64,000 nt of DNA from Pseudideonella sakaiensis. Its GTDB lineage: Bacteria; Pseudomonadota; Gammaproteobacteria; Burkholderiales; Burkholderiaceae_C. The stretch is taken from NCBI RefSeq assembly GCF_001293525.1, contig NZ_BBYR01000006.1, forward strand, positions 124,001-188,000. The letters are read 5' to 3'. Below are positions 8,546 through 19,554 of this stretch, one piece after another. The notes below the pieces were generated by a model. The model searched no databases. It was not told the origin of the DNA and saw nothing but the letters and a program-made list of their open reading frames with translations. The position numbers were made by a program, and so were the translations under genes. Every line of letters starts with the position of its first letter. Positions within the stretch are counted from its first letter, which is position 1.

Positions 8546-11043
8546 GTGTGCCGAATCGCCGCGGTCGGGTCCAGCCTCGCGGCGCGCACGGCGGGGTACA
8601 GCGAGACGCCCACGCTGGCGAGGAACAGGCCGACGCCCGGCCCGACGAGGCTCCCGGCGACCAGCCTCGGATAGACGATGCCGGTCAGCCCAGGAATGGC
8701 GCTGTAGTCGCGGTAGAAGCCCGACAGGTCCAGTCCGACGTTACCCAACAGCGAGACGACCGCCGCTCCGACCGCGTAGCCGACGACAGACGCGACGAGC
8801 ATCAGCGCCACCGTCTCGTAGACCACCATTCGCACAATGGCGTCGGGCGGCGTGCCCAACGCCATCATCACGCCGAACTCGCGCGTGCGCTCGGCCACCG
8901 CCATGAACACGGTGTTCATCACCGCCAGCGCGACGACGAGGAAGAAGACCGCGACGATGACCGTGCGAATGGCGCGCACCAGGCCCAGCATGTCCGCCAC
9001 TCGCGGCAGCAGGCGCGGCCAGGGCGACGCGACCAGACCGTCCTTTCCCAGCGACGGCGTCAGTTGCGCAGCGACCCTGTCGACATCGGCGCGGTCCTCC
9101 AGGCGCAGGTTGATCGACGAGACCCGCTGGCCGAGGCCCAGCATGCGCTGGGACGCCCGCAGCGTGACGAAGACCATCGCACCGTCGAACGAACTGCTCT
9201 CGGTCGCGAAGACGCCCCGGACCCGAAACGCCGAGGTGCCGAGTTCGCCGGCCACGCCGGGGGCCATGACGACCAGCTTCTCGCCCAGGCGGATGCCGAG
9301 CTTTTCGGCCAGGCGCCGCCCGATCACGACGTCACGGTCCGCGCCGGCCTCCAGCGCCGATCCCTCCACGAGCGTCCGGTGCAGGATCGTGAGGCCGCGT
9401 TCGAGTGCGGGATCGACGCCGTACAGCACGACCCCCACCGACTTCGTGGGGCTGCTGATCAGTGCCTGCGCCTGCACCCGCGGCGCGGCGGCGGCGATGC
9501 CGGGCTGGCTGCGCACCGCGGCGAGCGCGGCAGTGGCATCGAAGGCCAGCTCGGGCGCGAGATCGCGCCGCAGCCCCTCGCGCTCGATCTGCAGGTGACC
9601 GGTGACGTAGCGCGTCGAATTGTCCACGAGTTGCTCGCCGAAGCCGTCGAAGAAGCCGTAGAGGAACACGTAGGCGACGATCGCGAAGGCGGCGCCGAAC
9701 ACCGTGATCGCGCTGCGCTTTCGGTTGCGCAGCAGGTTGCGCGTCGCGATCAGGGCGAAGACCGGCAACGGCGAGCGCGTCTGGCCGCGCGAACCGCGCC
9801 GGCCGCCGGAGAACTTCTCGCCGATGCCGCGGATCGCCGCGACCGGTTCGAGCGTCGCCGCGCGGAACGCCGGGTAGAGCGCCATGGCCAACGCGATCAG
9901 GAACACCAGCACCGAGATGGCCAAGCTGCGCTCGGCGCGCACGACCGGGTAGATCACGTCGGCCAGGCCCGGCATCGCCCGCAGCCCGGCTTCGAAGGCG
10001 CCAAGATCGATGCCCGTACGGCCGAACGCCGCCGTCGCGCCGAGCCCGATCGCGTTGCCCAGCAGCAGCCCGGCCGCGCCGAGGAGCGCGGCCTCGGCGA
10101 CGACGAGCCGGAACAGCATCGACTGGCCGGTGCCCAGGGCCAGCATGATGCCGAACTCTCGAGTGCGCTCGAGCACCGCCATCAGCACCGGGTTGGCCAC
10201 GCCGGCGGCGACCATCACGAAGAAGATCGTGAGGACCACGAAGCCCATCACCTCGTGGAAGCGGATGCTGATCGCCACCATCGGCAGCAGGACCGGCCAG
10301 CCCACCACCTCGTGATCGGCACCCACGCGCGCAGACAGGGTCTGGACTGCGTCGCCCAGCGCGCCGCGGTCACGCAGCCGCAGCGCCACTGCGGTGACGG
10401 CCTCGGGTGCGGCGAGAAAGTCGCGCATCGCCGCCATCGGCATCACCGCGACATACCCGTCCAGGTCATCGATCTTGGTGCGGAACACGCCGCGCACCGG
10501 TACACGCGCGCTGGCGACCGAGCCATCGTAAGCCTGGCCCACCAGCACCAGATCGTCGCCGGCCCGCAACGCGAGGGCCTCGGCCATGCCCTCGCCGATC
10601 AGCACCCCGGTGTCGTCGGCGCCGCTGAAACCGCGGCCATCCACCACCGCCTTGAACAGGTCCGTGACGCGCGCCTCCTGCGCCGGGTCGACACCGAAGG
10701 CCAGGATGCCGCGCGAGCGATCGGCACGACTCGCCAGCACGGTCGTCTCGAGGCGGACCGTCGCCGCGGCCACCGACGGATCGGCGCGCACCGTCTCGAG
10801 CACGCGCGCGCCGGCCTCGATCGCACGGTCCAGGCTCGGGTCGTCGTGGTAGCCCTTCAGGTGCACCTGCGCGTCCGCGGCAAAGTAGCGCGTGGTGTTG
10901 TTGATCATCTGCCGGTTCATGCCGTCGATGAAGCCCCACAGGAAGGTCAGCGCCGCCAGGCCGACCGCGATCGACAGCACCGTGATGACGGAGCGGCGGC
11001 GGTTGCGCATCACGTTGCGCACCGCCAGCGTCCAGATCATCAC
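8542..11043 (-). CDS. Fused tandem FtsX/LolC-type ABC permease
   Basis: 833 residues built from two homologous halves of about 415. Each half starts with a transmembrane helix next to an RNRRRS or RNRKRS motif, then a MacB-like periplasmic domain, then three more helices with a TREFGIMLALG or TREFGVMMALG signature. Normally two such four-helix permeases dimerise on the membrane; here both are in one chain. It overlaps the ATPase stop by four bases. With the ATPase, LolA-like protein and outer-membrane protein it forms a MacB/LolCDE-type export or lipid-trafficking system. Substrate unknown. Confidence 0.88.
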   Translation of the reverse strand: MMIWTLAVRNVMRNRRRSVITVLSIAVGLAALTFLWGFIDGMNRQMINNTTRYFAADAQVHLKGYHDDPSLDRAIEAGARVLETVRADPSVAAATVRLETTVLASRADRSRGILAFGVDPAQEARVTDLFKAVVDGRGFSGADDTGVLIGEGMAEALALRAGDDLVLVGQAYDGSVASARVPVRGVFRTKIDDLDGYVAVMPMAAMRDFLAAPEAVTAVALRLRDRGALGDAVQTLSARVGADHEVVGWPVLLPMVAISIRFHEVMGFVVLTIFFVMVAAGVANPVLMAVLERTREFGIMLALGTGQSMLFRLVVAEAALLGAAGLLLGNAIGLGATAAFGRTGIDLGAFEAGLRAMPGLADVIYPVVRAERSLAISVLVFLIALAMALYPAFRAATLEPVAAIRGIGEKFSGGRRGSRGQTRSPLPVFALIATRNLLRNRKRSAITVFGAAFAIVAYVFLYGFFDGFGEQLVDNSTRYVTGHLQIEREGLRRDLAPELAFDATAALAAVRSQPGIAAAAPRVQAQALISSPTKSVGVVLYGVDPALERGLTILHRTLVEGSALEAGADRDVVIGRRLAEKLGIRLGEKLVVMAPGVAGELGTSAFRVRGVFATESSSFDGAMVFVTLRASQRMLGLGQRVSSINLRLEDRADVDRVAAQLTPSLGKDGLVASPWPRLLPRVADMLGLVRAIRTVIVAVFFLVVALAVMNTVFMAVAERTREFGVMMALGTPPDAIVRMVVYETVALMLVASVVGYAVGAAVVSLLGNVGLDLSGFYRDYSAIPGLTGIVYPRLVAGSLVGPGVGLFLASVGVSLYPAVRAARLDPTAAIRHT

Positions 11044-11741
11044 GCCGGCCTCCGTTCGTCGGCCTCGATGTGACCGTCGCGCAGACGGATCACGCGGCGT
11101 GCACGCTCGACCACCATCGGGTCGTGCGTCGAGAACACGAAGGTCGTGCCCTGCTCCTCGTTGAGGCGACGCATCAGGTCCATCAGTGTCGCCCCCGACT
11201 GCGAATCGAGGTTGGCGGTCGGTTCGTCGGGCAGCACGATGACCGGCTTCGCCGCGATCGCGCGCGCAACGGCCACACGCTGCTGCTGGCCGCCCGACAG
11301 CTCGTTCGGGCGGCGGTGTTCCATGCCCGCGAGGCCGAGCGTTGCCAGCAGCCGCATGGCCTCGGTGCGGCGGAGCGCCTCCTCGACGCCCTGCAGCAGC
11401 ATCACGTACTCGACGTTCTCGAGCGCGGACAGAACCGGCACCAGGTTGTACTCCTGGAACACGAAGCCGATGCGGCGCAACCGCACCTCCGCCAGCGCCT
11501 TGCGGCCGAGGCTCGTGATGTCCTGCTCGCCGACCCAGATGCGGCCGCTCGTCGGCCGGTCGAGACCCCCGATGAGATTCAGCAGCGTCGTCTTGCCGGA
11601 GCCGGACGGGCCGACCAGCGCGACAAAGTCGCCTGCCAGGATCTCGAGGCTCGTCTCGTGCAGCGCCGGTACCGGGATGCTGTCGCGCTGGTAAACCTTC
11701 GTCGCCTTGTCGGCGCGCACGATGATGGAGGGCGTCGGCAT
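11040..11741 (-). CDS. ABC transporter ATP-binding protein (LolD/MacB type)
   Basis: 233 residues, cytosolic. Walker A GPSGSGKT, Q-loop FVFQEYNLVP, signature LSGGQQQRVAVARA, Walker B VIVLPDEPTANLD and H-loop STHD are all intact. The sequence pattern is that of the LolD/MacB group that drives FtsX-type permeases. The Walker B has Pro where Ala or Cys is usual (LPDEPT). I start at the ATG five bases after the phosphoketolase stop; a larger frame upstream merely shadows that gene. It drives the fused permease encoded immediately downstream. Confidence 0.92.
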   Translation of the reverse strand: MPTPSIIVRADKATKVYQRDSIPVPALHETSLEILAGDFVALVGPSGSGKTTLLNLIGGLDRPTSGRIWVGEQDITSLGRKALAEVRLRRIGFVFQEYNLVPVLSALENVEYVMLLQGVEEALRRTEAMRLLATLGLAGMEHRRPNELSGGQQQRVAVARAIAAKPVIVLPDEPTANLDSQSGATLMDLMRRLNEEQGTTFVFSTHDPMVVERARRVIRLRDGHIEADERRPA

Positions 11742-11746
11742 GATCG

Positions 11747-14176
11747 TCACTCGGACGTCATCACGGTGCGCGGATCGCCCTGCCCCCGCACGGCGGCCAG
11801 TTCGTCGGCGCGCAGCACCTGCGCCGCATCGACGCCGAGTGCGGATGCCGCCTCGGCGGCCACGTGCGCCCAGGTGCAGCGGTTGGCGAACAGCATGCCG
11901 GCGACATCCAGCGTGCCGCCGCGGGCGACATAGCCCAGCGCGCGGGTCCGCTGCGGCCCGGTGTCGATCCGGCGCAGCACGCCGAGCGTCGGCTCCGGCC
12001 GCATGTGGGAGACGAGCACGCGCGCCCCGACGGCCGCCGGGAATAACTGCTGCACCGCTACGTCGCCGGCCACGAAGGCGCGCTCGCGCTCGTCGCGTGG
12101 CGTCCGCAAGCGGCCGGGCTCGACAACGCAGGTCACCGCGGTGCGATGCCCCGCGGCATCGAGGCGATCGGCCGCGAGCAGCGCCTGCTGCAACTGGTAC
12201 GCGCCGATGGCGATCAGCAGCACCTCGGGCGCCGCGCAAGCCTTCACCACGCACGCGCCTTCTTCGACCAGGCGCTGCGCCTGCTCGCCGGTCAGGCGAT
12301 TGGCCATCGGCCGCTTCGGCACGACCAAGGTCCAGAACTGGCCATGGGTGGCATACGCGGCGCGCAGCGCGGCAGCGGCGCTGTTCGCATCGACCGGGAA
12401 CAGCACGCGCGCGGTGTCGGACATCTCGCCCAGCAGCGCCTCCGCCAGCGTCGGGTCCTGGTGCGACTGCTCGTTCTTGCCGTTTTCCCACGTGTGCGAG
12501 GTGGCCACGGTGACGACCGACAGCCAGCCCGGCGGAGTGCCCGCCTCCGCCTGGTGGCGGGCGAACAGGATCTCCTGGCGCAGCGCGCCGAGCATCTTGA
12601 CGGCGAAGGCTTCGTAGGAGACCACGAGGTTGATGCCGCCCTTGTTGCCGAGCGCCGCGCTGATCACCGCCTCCTCGTTGAGTGCGGTGATCACCGCGCC
12701 GTCGACCGCCTCCGCCAAGCCGGGCTCGGGCGCGAAGACGCGGTGTTTCAGCAGGTCGAGGGTCTGGCCCATGCGGTTGCTGCGCAGTTCGTCCGGGTTG
12801 CCGACGCGCGGGCGCAACTGGGGGTTCGCCTGCACGATGGCGGCGAAGGCGGCGTCCAGCGCGCCCATCGGGGACACCTGGCCCGCGCCGACGGCGTGCC
12901 ATTGCGCCGCAGGCAGCGCGGGCGCGTCGACCTGTCGATGCGCCAGAGGATGGTCGCGCTCGAGGGGGCGCTGCTGGTCCTGGTGATTGCAGAGCGCGGC
13001 AAGCGCCTCGTCGAGTTCGGCGGGCGGCACGAACAGCGCGCGGGCACCGTCGTTGAACTGTTGCCGCGCGGCCGGATCAGTGTGCGGGTTACCCGCCAGC
13101 GGCAGGTTGTGGGCCGCATTGGTCCCCGCCCCGGGGAAGCCGAAACCTTTCGGGGCCTCGGCGATGGTGTAGTGCAGCGGCACCGGATACTCGATGCACC
13201 CGCTGGCGACCGCCGCCGCGCAGGCCGCGAGCCGTTCCTCCATGGCGTGCACCGCCCAGGCGAAGGCAGCCGGGTCGGTGCCGTCGATCTCCATCGGGTC
13301 GAAGCCGTTCAGGCGCAGGTGCTGCTGGAACCACGCCTGGCCGCCCTGCTGCTGCATCGTGCTGCGCTGCTCGATGCGACGTCCGTTCAGGATCATGAAC
13401 GGGGCCACGAAACCACAGTCCTCGGCGCGCCACCAGCGCGGTGCCCAATCGCTGCCGCGCTGCTCCTCGAAGGCGCCGTCGCTGAGGAACACGACCAGGC
13501 GCTCGCCCGGCAGCGGCATGTGCACGTACTGCAGTTCCGCGAAACCGAGGTAGCCGCCCTCGGACAGGCCACCGGCGGTGTTCGGCCCGACGTGGCTGCC
13601 CAGCGGCGACGCCGGGCGCCCCGCCGCGTCGATCGCGTAGCTGTAGAAGTCGCGCGCGAAGCGCGTCAGCGCGCCCTCGCTGCGGGCGTAGCGTTCGGCG
13701 TGGCGCGGCGTCATGTTGCCCACCAGCAGGTTGCAGGCATCGATGCCCGCCACGCAGTGCCCCTGCCCCATCAACCAGCCGCGCGTCAGGCCGCTGAGCG
13801 CGTTCGCGGTGAGATAGCCGACGTAGGCCGGCACGATGTTCAGCGAGCCGCCGGTGTGGCCTTCGGGCGTCACCTTGAAGTCGTCGGCCGCCATCTCGCG
13901 CCCGTCGGGATAGACCCGGTCGGCGTAAGTCATGTGCACGGTCAGCCACATGCCGGCCGCAGCGAGCCGATCCGCGGCCCACAGCGTGCGGTAGACGCTG
14001 GCCGTGTCGCTCGCCTTGCCGCCGGCGACCAGGACCTGCGCGAGGTCGTGCACGCGCAGTTGAGTGAGGTCGTTGTGCACGATGGGTCCGAAACCGCGCG
14101 CCCAGCGCGCGAAGTCAGCATTGCTTTCGCGGAACAGCCGCACGCGCTCGGCGACCCAGGGAAGGTTGTGGTTCAT
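11747..14176 (-). CDS. Divergent phosphoketolase (XFP family)
   Basis: 809 residues, the length of phosphoketolases. These are thiamine-diphosphate enzymes that split xylulose-5-P or fructose-6-P with phosphate to acetyl-phosphate plus an aldose phosphate. The order of blocks fits: an N-terminal LTxHMTYADRVYPDG region, GHTGGSLNIVPAYVGYL, SEGGYLGFAEL (family EGGELGY changed), and a ThDP-type motif from LSDG to ILNG. The C-terminal HVRGY-type loop is replaced by a GYVARGGTLDVAG block. These changes place it in a divergent subgroup that some databases label xylulose-5-phosphate 3-epimerase, so the exact reaction needs testing. It is wedged between LolA-like and ABC genes with gaps of 4-5 bases. 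Confidence 0.8.
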   Translation of the reverse strand: MNHNLPWVAERVRLFRESNADFARWARGFGPIVHNDLTQLRVHDLAQVLVAGGKASDTASVYRTLWAADRLAAAGMWLTVHMTYADRVYPDGREMAADDFKVTPEGHTGGSLNIVPAYVGYLTANALSGLTRGWLMGQGHCVAGIDACNLLVGNMTPRHAERYARSEGALTRFARDFYSYAIDAAGRPASPLGSHVGPNTAGGLSEGGYLGFAELQYVHMPLPGERLVVFLSDGAFEEQRGSDWAPRWWRAEDCGFVAPFMILNGRRIEQRSTMQQQGGQAWFQQHLRLNGFDPMEIDGTDPAAFAWAVHAMEERLAACAAAVASGCIEYPVPLHYTIAEAPKGFGFPGAGTNAAHNLPLAGNPHTDPAARQQFNDGARALFVPPAELDEALAALCNHQDQQRPLERDHPLAHRQVDAPALPAAQWHAVGAGQVSPMGALDAAFAAIVQANPQLRPRVGNPDELRSNRMGQTLDLLKHRVFAPEPGLAEAVDGAVITALNEEAVISAALGNKGGINLVVSYEAFAVKMLGALRQEILFARHQAEAGTPPGWLSVVTVATSHTWENGKNEQSHQDPTLAEALLGEMSDTARVLFPVDANSAAAALRAAYATHGQFWTLVVPKRPMANRLTGEQAQRLVEEGACVVKACAAPEVLLIAIGAYQLQQALLAADRLDAAGHRTAVTCVVEPGRLRTPRDERERAFVAGDVAVQQLFPAAVGARVLVSHMRPEPTLGVLRRIDTGPQRTRALGYVARGGTLDVAGMLFANRCTWAHVAAEAASALGVDAAQVLRADELAAVRGQGDPRTVMTSE

Positions 14177-14180
14177 GGTT

Positions 14181-14938
14181 TCATCGCTTCTGCAGGTTAC
14201 GCTGGCTGAAGATCTCGTCGTCCACCGGACGGTCGAACGTGGCGTCCTTGAGCACCACCGTCGTCGAGTTGCCGGGCTTGGCGTCGGGCCGCATGTCCCA
14301 GCGCGTTGGCAGGATCCGCCCACCGACCTGCCGGACGTCGGAGAACGCCAGCACGCGCACGCGCTCGCCGCGCTCGCTGAAGAACTCCTGCTTGAGCGGC
14401 ATCGTGTCGGCGCGCCGCACCCAGTAGACGATGCGGCCCCAGACCACGGCCGAGTCGGGCTTCGGAACCGCCTCGATCTGTACGACAGTCTCACCATCGA
14501 GCGGCACCGTGCCGATCACCTTGTGGGTGTAATCCTCGAGGATGCTGCTTTCCTTGACCAGATCGTCGTTGGTGAAGTCCGAGCCCATCCACGGCTGCAA
14601 CATCATCGACGGCGGGATCTTGACGATGCGCTCCACGTTGGGCAGGTAGTTCCACATCTCGGTGCCGATGCGCAGCGAGCCGATGCCGGCCTCCTTGGCG
14701 GGCGAGACGATGCGAACGAAAGACCGCCGGGGCCGGTCCATCCAAAGCCGCAGGCCCAGCGTGCGCTGCCAGCGCGGCGTGGCGATCGTCATCTCGTAAT
14801 CGCCCTGCACGGTGTTGCCCCACAGCAGCTTCTCGACCTTGTCGAGGATTTCGCGCCCCTCGGACGGTTGGGCCCGGACGCCCGACACGGCGAGCGGGAC
14901 CGCAGCGGCGATCAGTCGGAGCAGCCTTCGACGTGCCC

Positions 14939-14942
<4 letters not shown>
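14181..14942 (-). CDS. Outer-membrane lipoprotein-sorting (LolA/RseB-like) protein
   Basis: 253 residues. The N terminus has Arg-rich residues followed by a hydrophobic segment ending in SGVRAQ, a likely signal peptide. The mature region is the half-barrel fold of the LolA/RseB superfamily, seen in the run LRLWMDRPRRSFVRIVSP, the MWNYLPNVERIVKIPP block and DRPVDDEIFSQRNL at the C terminus. Such proteins carry lipid across the periplasm. It overlaps ftsH by four bases and nearly abuts phosphoketolase. It probably works with the ABC permease and outer-membrane protein encoded further downstream. Confidence 0.8.
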
Positions 14943-16855
<1,913 letters not shown>

Positions 16856-16878
16856 CCTTGCTCCTCCAGAGTTTCGAT

Positions 16879-17097
16879 CTACGCGCCAGGACGCCGTCGC
16901 GAATGCCGTTCATCGAGTACCACCTGAATGGCGCCCCAAAGGATCAGCGCCGGGCACACGAGCAGCACTGCGGCCGACAGCGCACTCCACCACGACCACC
17001 CGAACGACCACAGGACGCACGCTGCAAGCAGCACCGCCGCCGCTGGGCACAACCACATCCAGCGGTTGGCGAACTCGGGCCACTTCACGAATCTCAT
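16879..17097 (-). CDS. Small two-helix membrane protein
   Basis: 72 residues, unrecognised. Two hydrophobic segments (about residues 13-30 and 35-57) are followed by a basic tail (DERHSRRRPGA). The chosen ATG at 17097 has GGAGG six bases upstream; an upstream in-frame ATG at 17115 would overlap copA. It lies between the copper ATPase and ftsH with gaps of 14 and 23 bases, so it is co-transcribed and may be a small partner of either one. Confidence 0.7.
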   Translation of the reverse strand: MRFVKWPEFANRWMWLCPAAAVLLAACVLWSFGWSWWSALSAAVLLVCPALILWGAIQVVLDERHSRRRPGA

Positions 17098-17111
17098 CGT
17101 GACCTCCGTCG

Positions 17112-19511
17112 TCATTGAAGGCGCGCCCGCTTCAGCAGCGCCGAGTTGACGATCACCGACAGCGAGGACAGTGCCATCGCCGCGGCGGCAATGATCGGGT
17201 TGAGCAACCCGAAGGCCGCGATCGGCACACCGACCGTGTTGTAGACGAAGGCCCAGAACAGATTGCGCTTGATCGTGCGCATCGTAGCCCGCGACAGCCG
17301 GATGCCGGTGACCACGTCGCGCACGTCGCTGCGCACGAGGATGATGCCGCCGGTCTCCTTGGCGACGTCCGAGCCCGACCCGATCGCGATGCCGATGTCC
17401 GCGGTCGCCAGCGCCGGGGCGTCGTTGACGCCGTCGCCAACCATCGCGACGACCTTGCCGGCCTGCTGCAGTTCCTTTATCACGCGCGCCTTGTCCGAGG
17501 GCAGCACGTCGGCGATCACGCGGTCGATCTCCAGCGCGCGGCCGATCGCCGCGGCCGTACGCGCGTTGTCGCCCGTCAGCATCACCACCTCGACGCCTTC
17601 GGCGCGCAGCGAGCGCACGGCCTCGCGCGCCTCGGGCTTGATCGTGTCGGCAACCGCGATCACGGCGGCGAGTTCGCCGTCGCAGGCGAGCAGCATCGCC
17701 GTCTTGCCGTCCGCCTGGAAGCGCTCCATGTCCGGGCCAACCGTCGCGACGTCGACGCCGGCCCCCTCCATGAGCCGCCGGTTGCCGAACAGCACCTTGC
17801 GCCCGTCGACCTGCCCGCGGACGCCATGCCCCGGTACCGCCTCGAACCCCTTCACCGCGCAGGGCGCGATGCCGCGCTCCCGGGCGCCGCGCAGGATGGC
17901 CTCGGCCAGCGGATGCTCGGATCCGGCCTCCAGACTGGCGGCCAGGCGCAGTGCCTCGTCGTGGTCGCAGTGCCCACAGGGCTTCAGATCGGTCAGGGCC
18001 GGCTCGCCGCGGGTCAGCGTCCCGGTCTTGTCGAAGACGACGGTGGTGAGCCGCTCGGCCTTTTCGAGGATCTCCCCGCCCCGGATCAGGATGCCGGCCT
18101 GCGCGCCACGCCCCACGCCCACCATCAGGGCCGCCGGGGTGGCGATGCCGAGCGCACAGGGGCAGGCGATGATCAGCACCGCGATGAAGGCGAGCAGGCC
18201 CTGCGGGAAGTTGCCAGCGAGCCACCATAGCGCGAACGACAGGATCGCCGTGCCCACCACCGCCGGCACGAAGTAGCGTGTCACCTGGTCGGCGATGCGC
18301 TGGATCGGCGCGCTGCTGGTCTGCGCGTCCTCGACCATCTTGACGATCTGCGCCAGCGCCGTCTCGGCGCCGATGCGCGAGGCCTGGAAGCGGAAGCTCC
18401 CCGTACGGTTCAGCGTGCCGCCGATCACCGCTGCGCCAGGCTGCTTGTCGACCGGCATCGACTCGCCGGTTAGCATCGATTCGTCGACCGCCGACGAGCC
18501 TTCGAGCACCACGCCGTCGGTCGCGATGCGCTCACCCGGGCGCACGACCAGCGTCTCGCCCACCATAACCTGCTCGGCCGGAATCTCGACCTCCTCGCCC
18601 CCGCGCAGCACGTGGGCGGTCGCGGGCTTGAGGTCGAGCAGCTTGCGCACCGCCGCGGAGGAATGCTTCTTGATGATCTCCTCCATGTACTTGCCCAGCA
18701 GCACGAAGGCGATGATCACCGCCGAGACCTCGAAATAGACGTCGCGTTCCTCCACCTTCACCGGCAGCACCGACGGGAAGAACAGTACGGCGACGCTGTA
18801 GAAGTAGGCGACCGAAGTGCCGAGGGCGATCAGCAGGTCCATGTTGATGGAGCGGTTGCGCAGCGCATTGAAGGCGCCGACGTAGAAGCTCCAGCCACCG
18901 ATGAACTGCACCGGCGTGACGAGCAGGAACAGCCACACGCCCCAGGTGAACCAGGGCAGCGCGGGAATCGGTACCCAGGTCAGCAGCGTTGCGCCGGTGG
19001 CCAGTGCGATGAAGGCGCCGGCGCGCATGATCGCCAGCGCCAGCACGCCGGTCAGCGCGATGGTGACGCGCGTGCGCATCGACTTCAGTTCGGCTTCCGG
19101 CGACTCGAAGGTGCGTTGGCAGCCGGCGCTGCAGAAGTAGTAGCTGCGCCCGGCACGGTCGGTGCGCAGCGCCGTCGCCTTGTCGACCACCATGCCGCAC
19201 ACCGGGTCCTTTGCCTGGCCCGACTCGGCGCGCCGCAGCACGCTCTGCAGCGGCCGGCCCGCCGCGTGCATGTCCGCACCGAGTGGCGGTGTGGGGGTGG
19301 CAGGCACCGAATCCGAACTGCCTGCGGTCACGCCGGCGTATCGCGCCGGATCGCGCTGGAACTCGCCAAGGCAGTGCGCCGAGCAGAACAGGTAGATTCG
19401 CCCCGCATGCTCGGCACGGCCTGCCGCGCGGGCGGGATCCACGGTCATGCCGCAGACCGGGTCGACGGACGCGGCGGCAGTGGGTTCGACGTGAAGCGCT
19501 GCCTGGGTCAT
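17112..19511 (-). CDS. Cu+-type P1B ATPase with two N-terminal YHS domains
   Basis: 799 residues. It exports Cu+ from the cytosol using ATP. Instead of HMA domains it starts with two YHS-like domains (about 17-58 and 102-142), each with DPVCGM and a downstream FCSAxC pair. The membrane metal site CPC is at 450-452, the phosphorylation motif DKTGT at 494-498, SEHPLAEAI in the nucleotide domain, and GDGVNDAPAL. The last helices have YNTVGVP and a MALSSLSVIVNS segment, the Cu+ (P1B-1) signature. Located upstream of ftsH and phosphoketolase, it may supply copper to envelope enzymes under low oxygen as well as detoxify. A second, HMA-type CopA is at 52200-54659. Confidence 0.93.
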   Translation of the reverse strand: MTQAALHVEPTAAASVDPVCGMTVDPARAAGRAEHAGRIYLFCSAHCLGEFQRDPARYAGVTAGSSDSVPATPTPPLGADMHAAGRPLQSVLRRAESGQAKDPVCGMVVDKATALRTDRAGRSYYFCSAGCQRTFESPEAELKSMRTRVTIALTGVLALAIMRAGAFIALATGATLLTWVPIPALPWFTWGVWLFLLVTPVQFIGGWSFYVGAFNALRNRSINMDLLIALGTSVAYFYSVAVLFFPSVLPVKVEERDVYFEVSAVIIAFVLLGKYMEEIIKKHSSAAVRKLLDLKPATAHVLRGGEEVEIPAEQVMVGETLVVRPGERIATDGVVLEGSSAVDESMLTGESMPVDKQPGAAVIGGTLNRTGSFRFQASRIGAETALAQIVKMVEDAQTSSAPIQRIADQVTRYFVPAVVGTAILSFALWWLAGNFPQGLLAFIAVLIIACPCALGIATPAALMVGVGRGAQAGILIRGGEILEKAERLTTVVFDKTGTLTRGEPALTDLKPCGHCDHDEALRLAASLEAGSEHPLAEAILRGARERGIAPCAVKGFEAVPGHGVRGQVDGRKVLFGNRRLMEGAGVDVATVGPDMERFQADGKTAMLLACDGELAAVIAVADTIKPEAREAVRSLRAEGVEVVMLTGDNARTAAAIGRALEIDRVIADVLPSDKARVIKELQQAGKVVAMVGDGVNDAPALATADIGIAIGSGSDVAKETGGIILVRSDVRDVVTGIRLSRATMRTIKRNLFWAFVYNTVGVPIAAFGLLNPIIAAAAMALSSLSVIVNSALLKRARLQ

Positions 19512-19554
19512 GTCCTACTCCTGTTCAATGCGTGAAAGGGGTGTGCGGCTGGCG

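Noticed and set aside
8548-11073. 841-residue open frame on the plus strand opposite the fused permease
   Set aside because: It is rich in Arg, His, Gln and Asp without domains and mirrors the real permease; no start signal.
12146-14209. 687-residue plus-strand frame opposite phosphoketolase
   Set aside because: A GC-codon shadow of the phosphoketolase gene with no recognisable motif.
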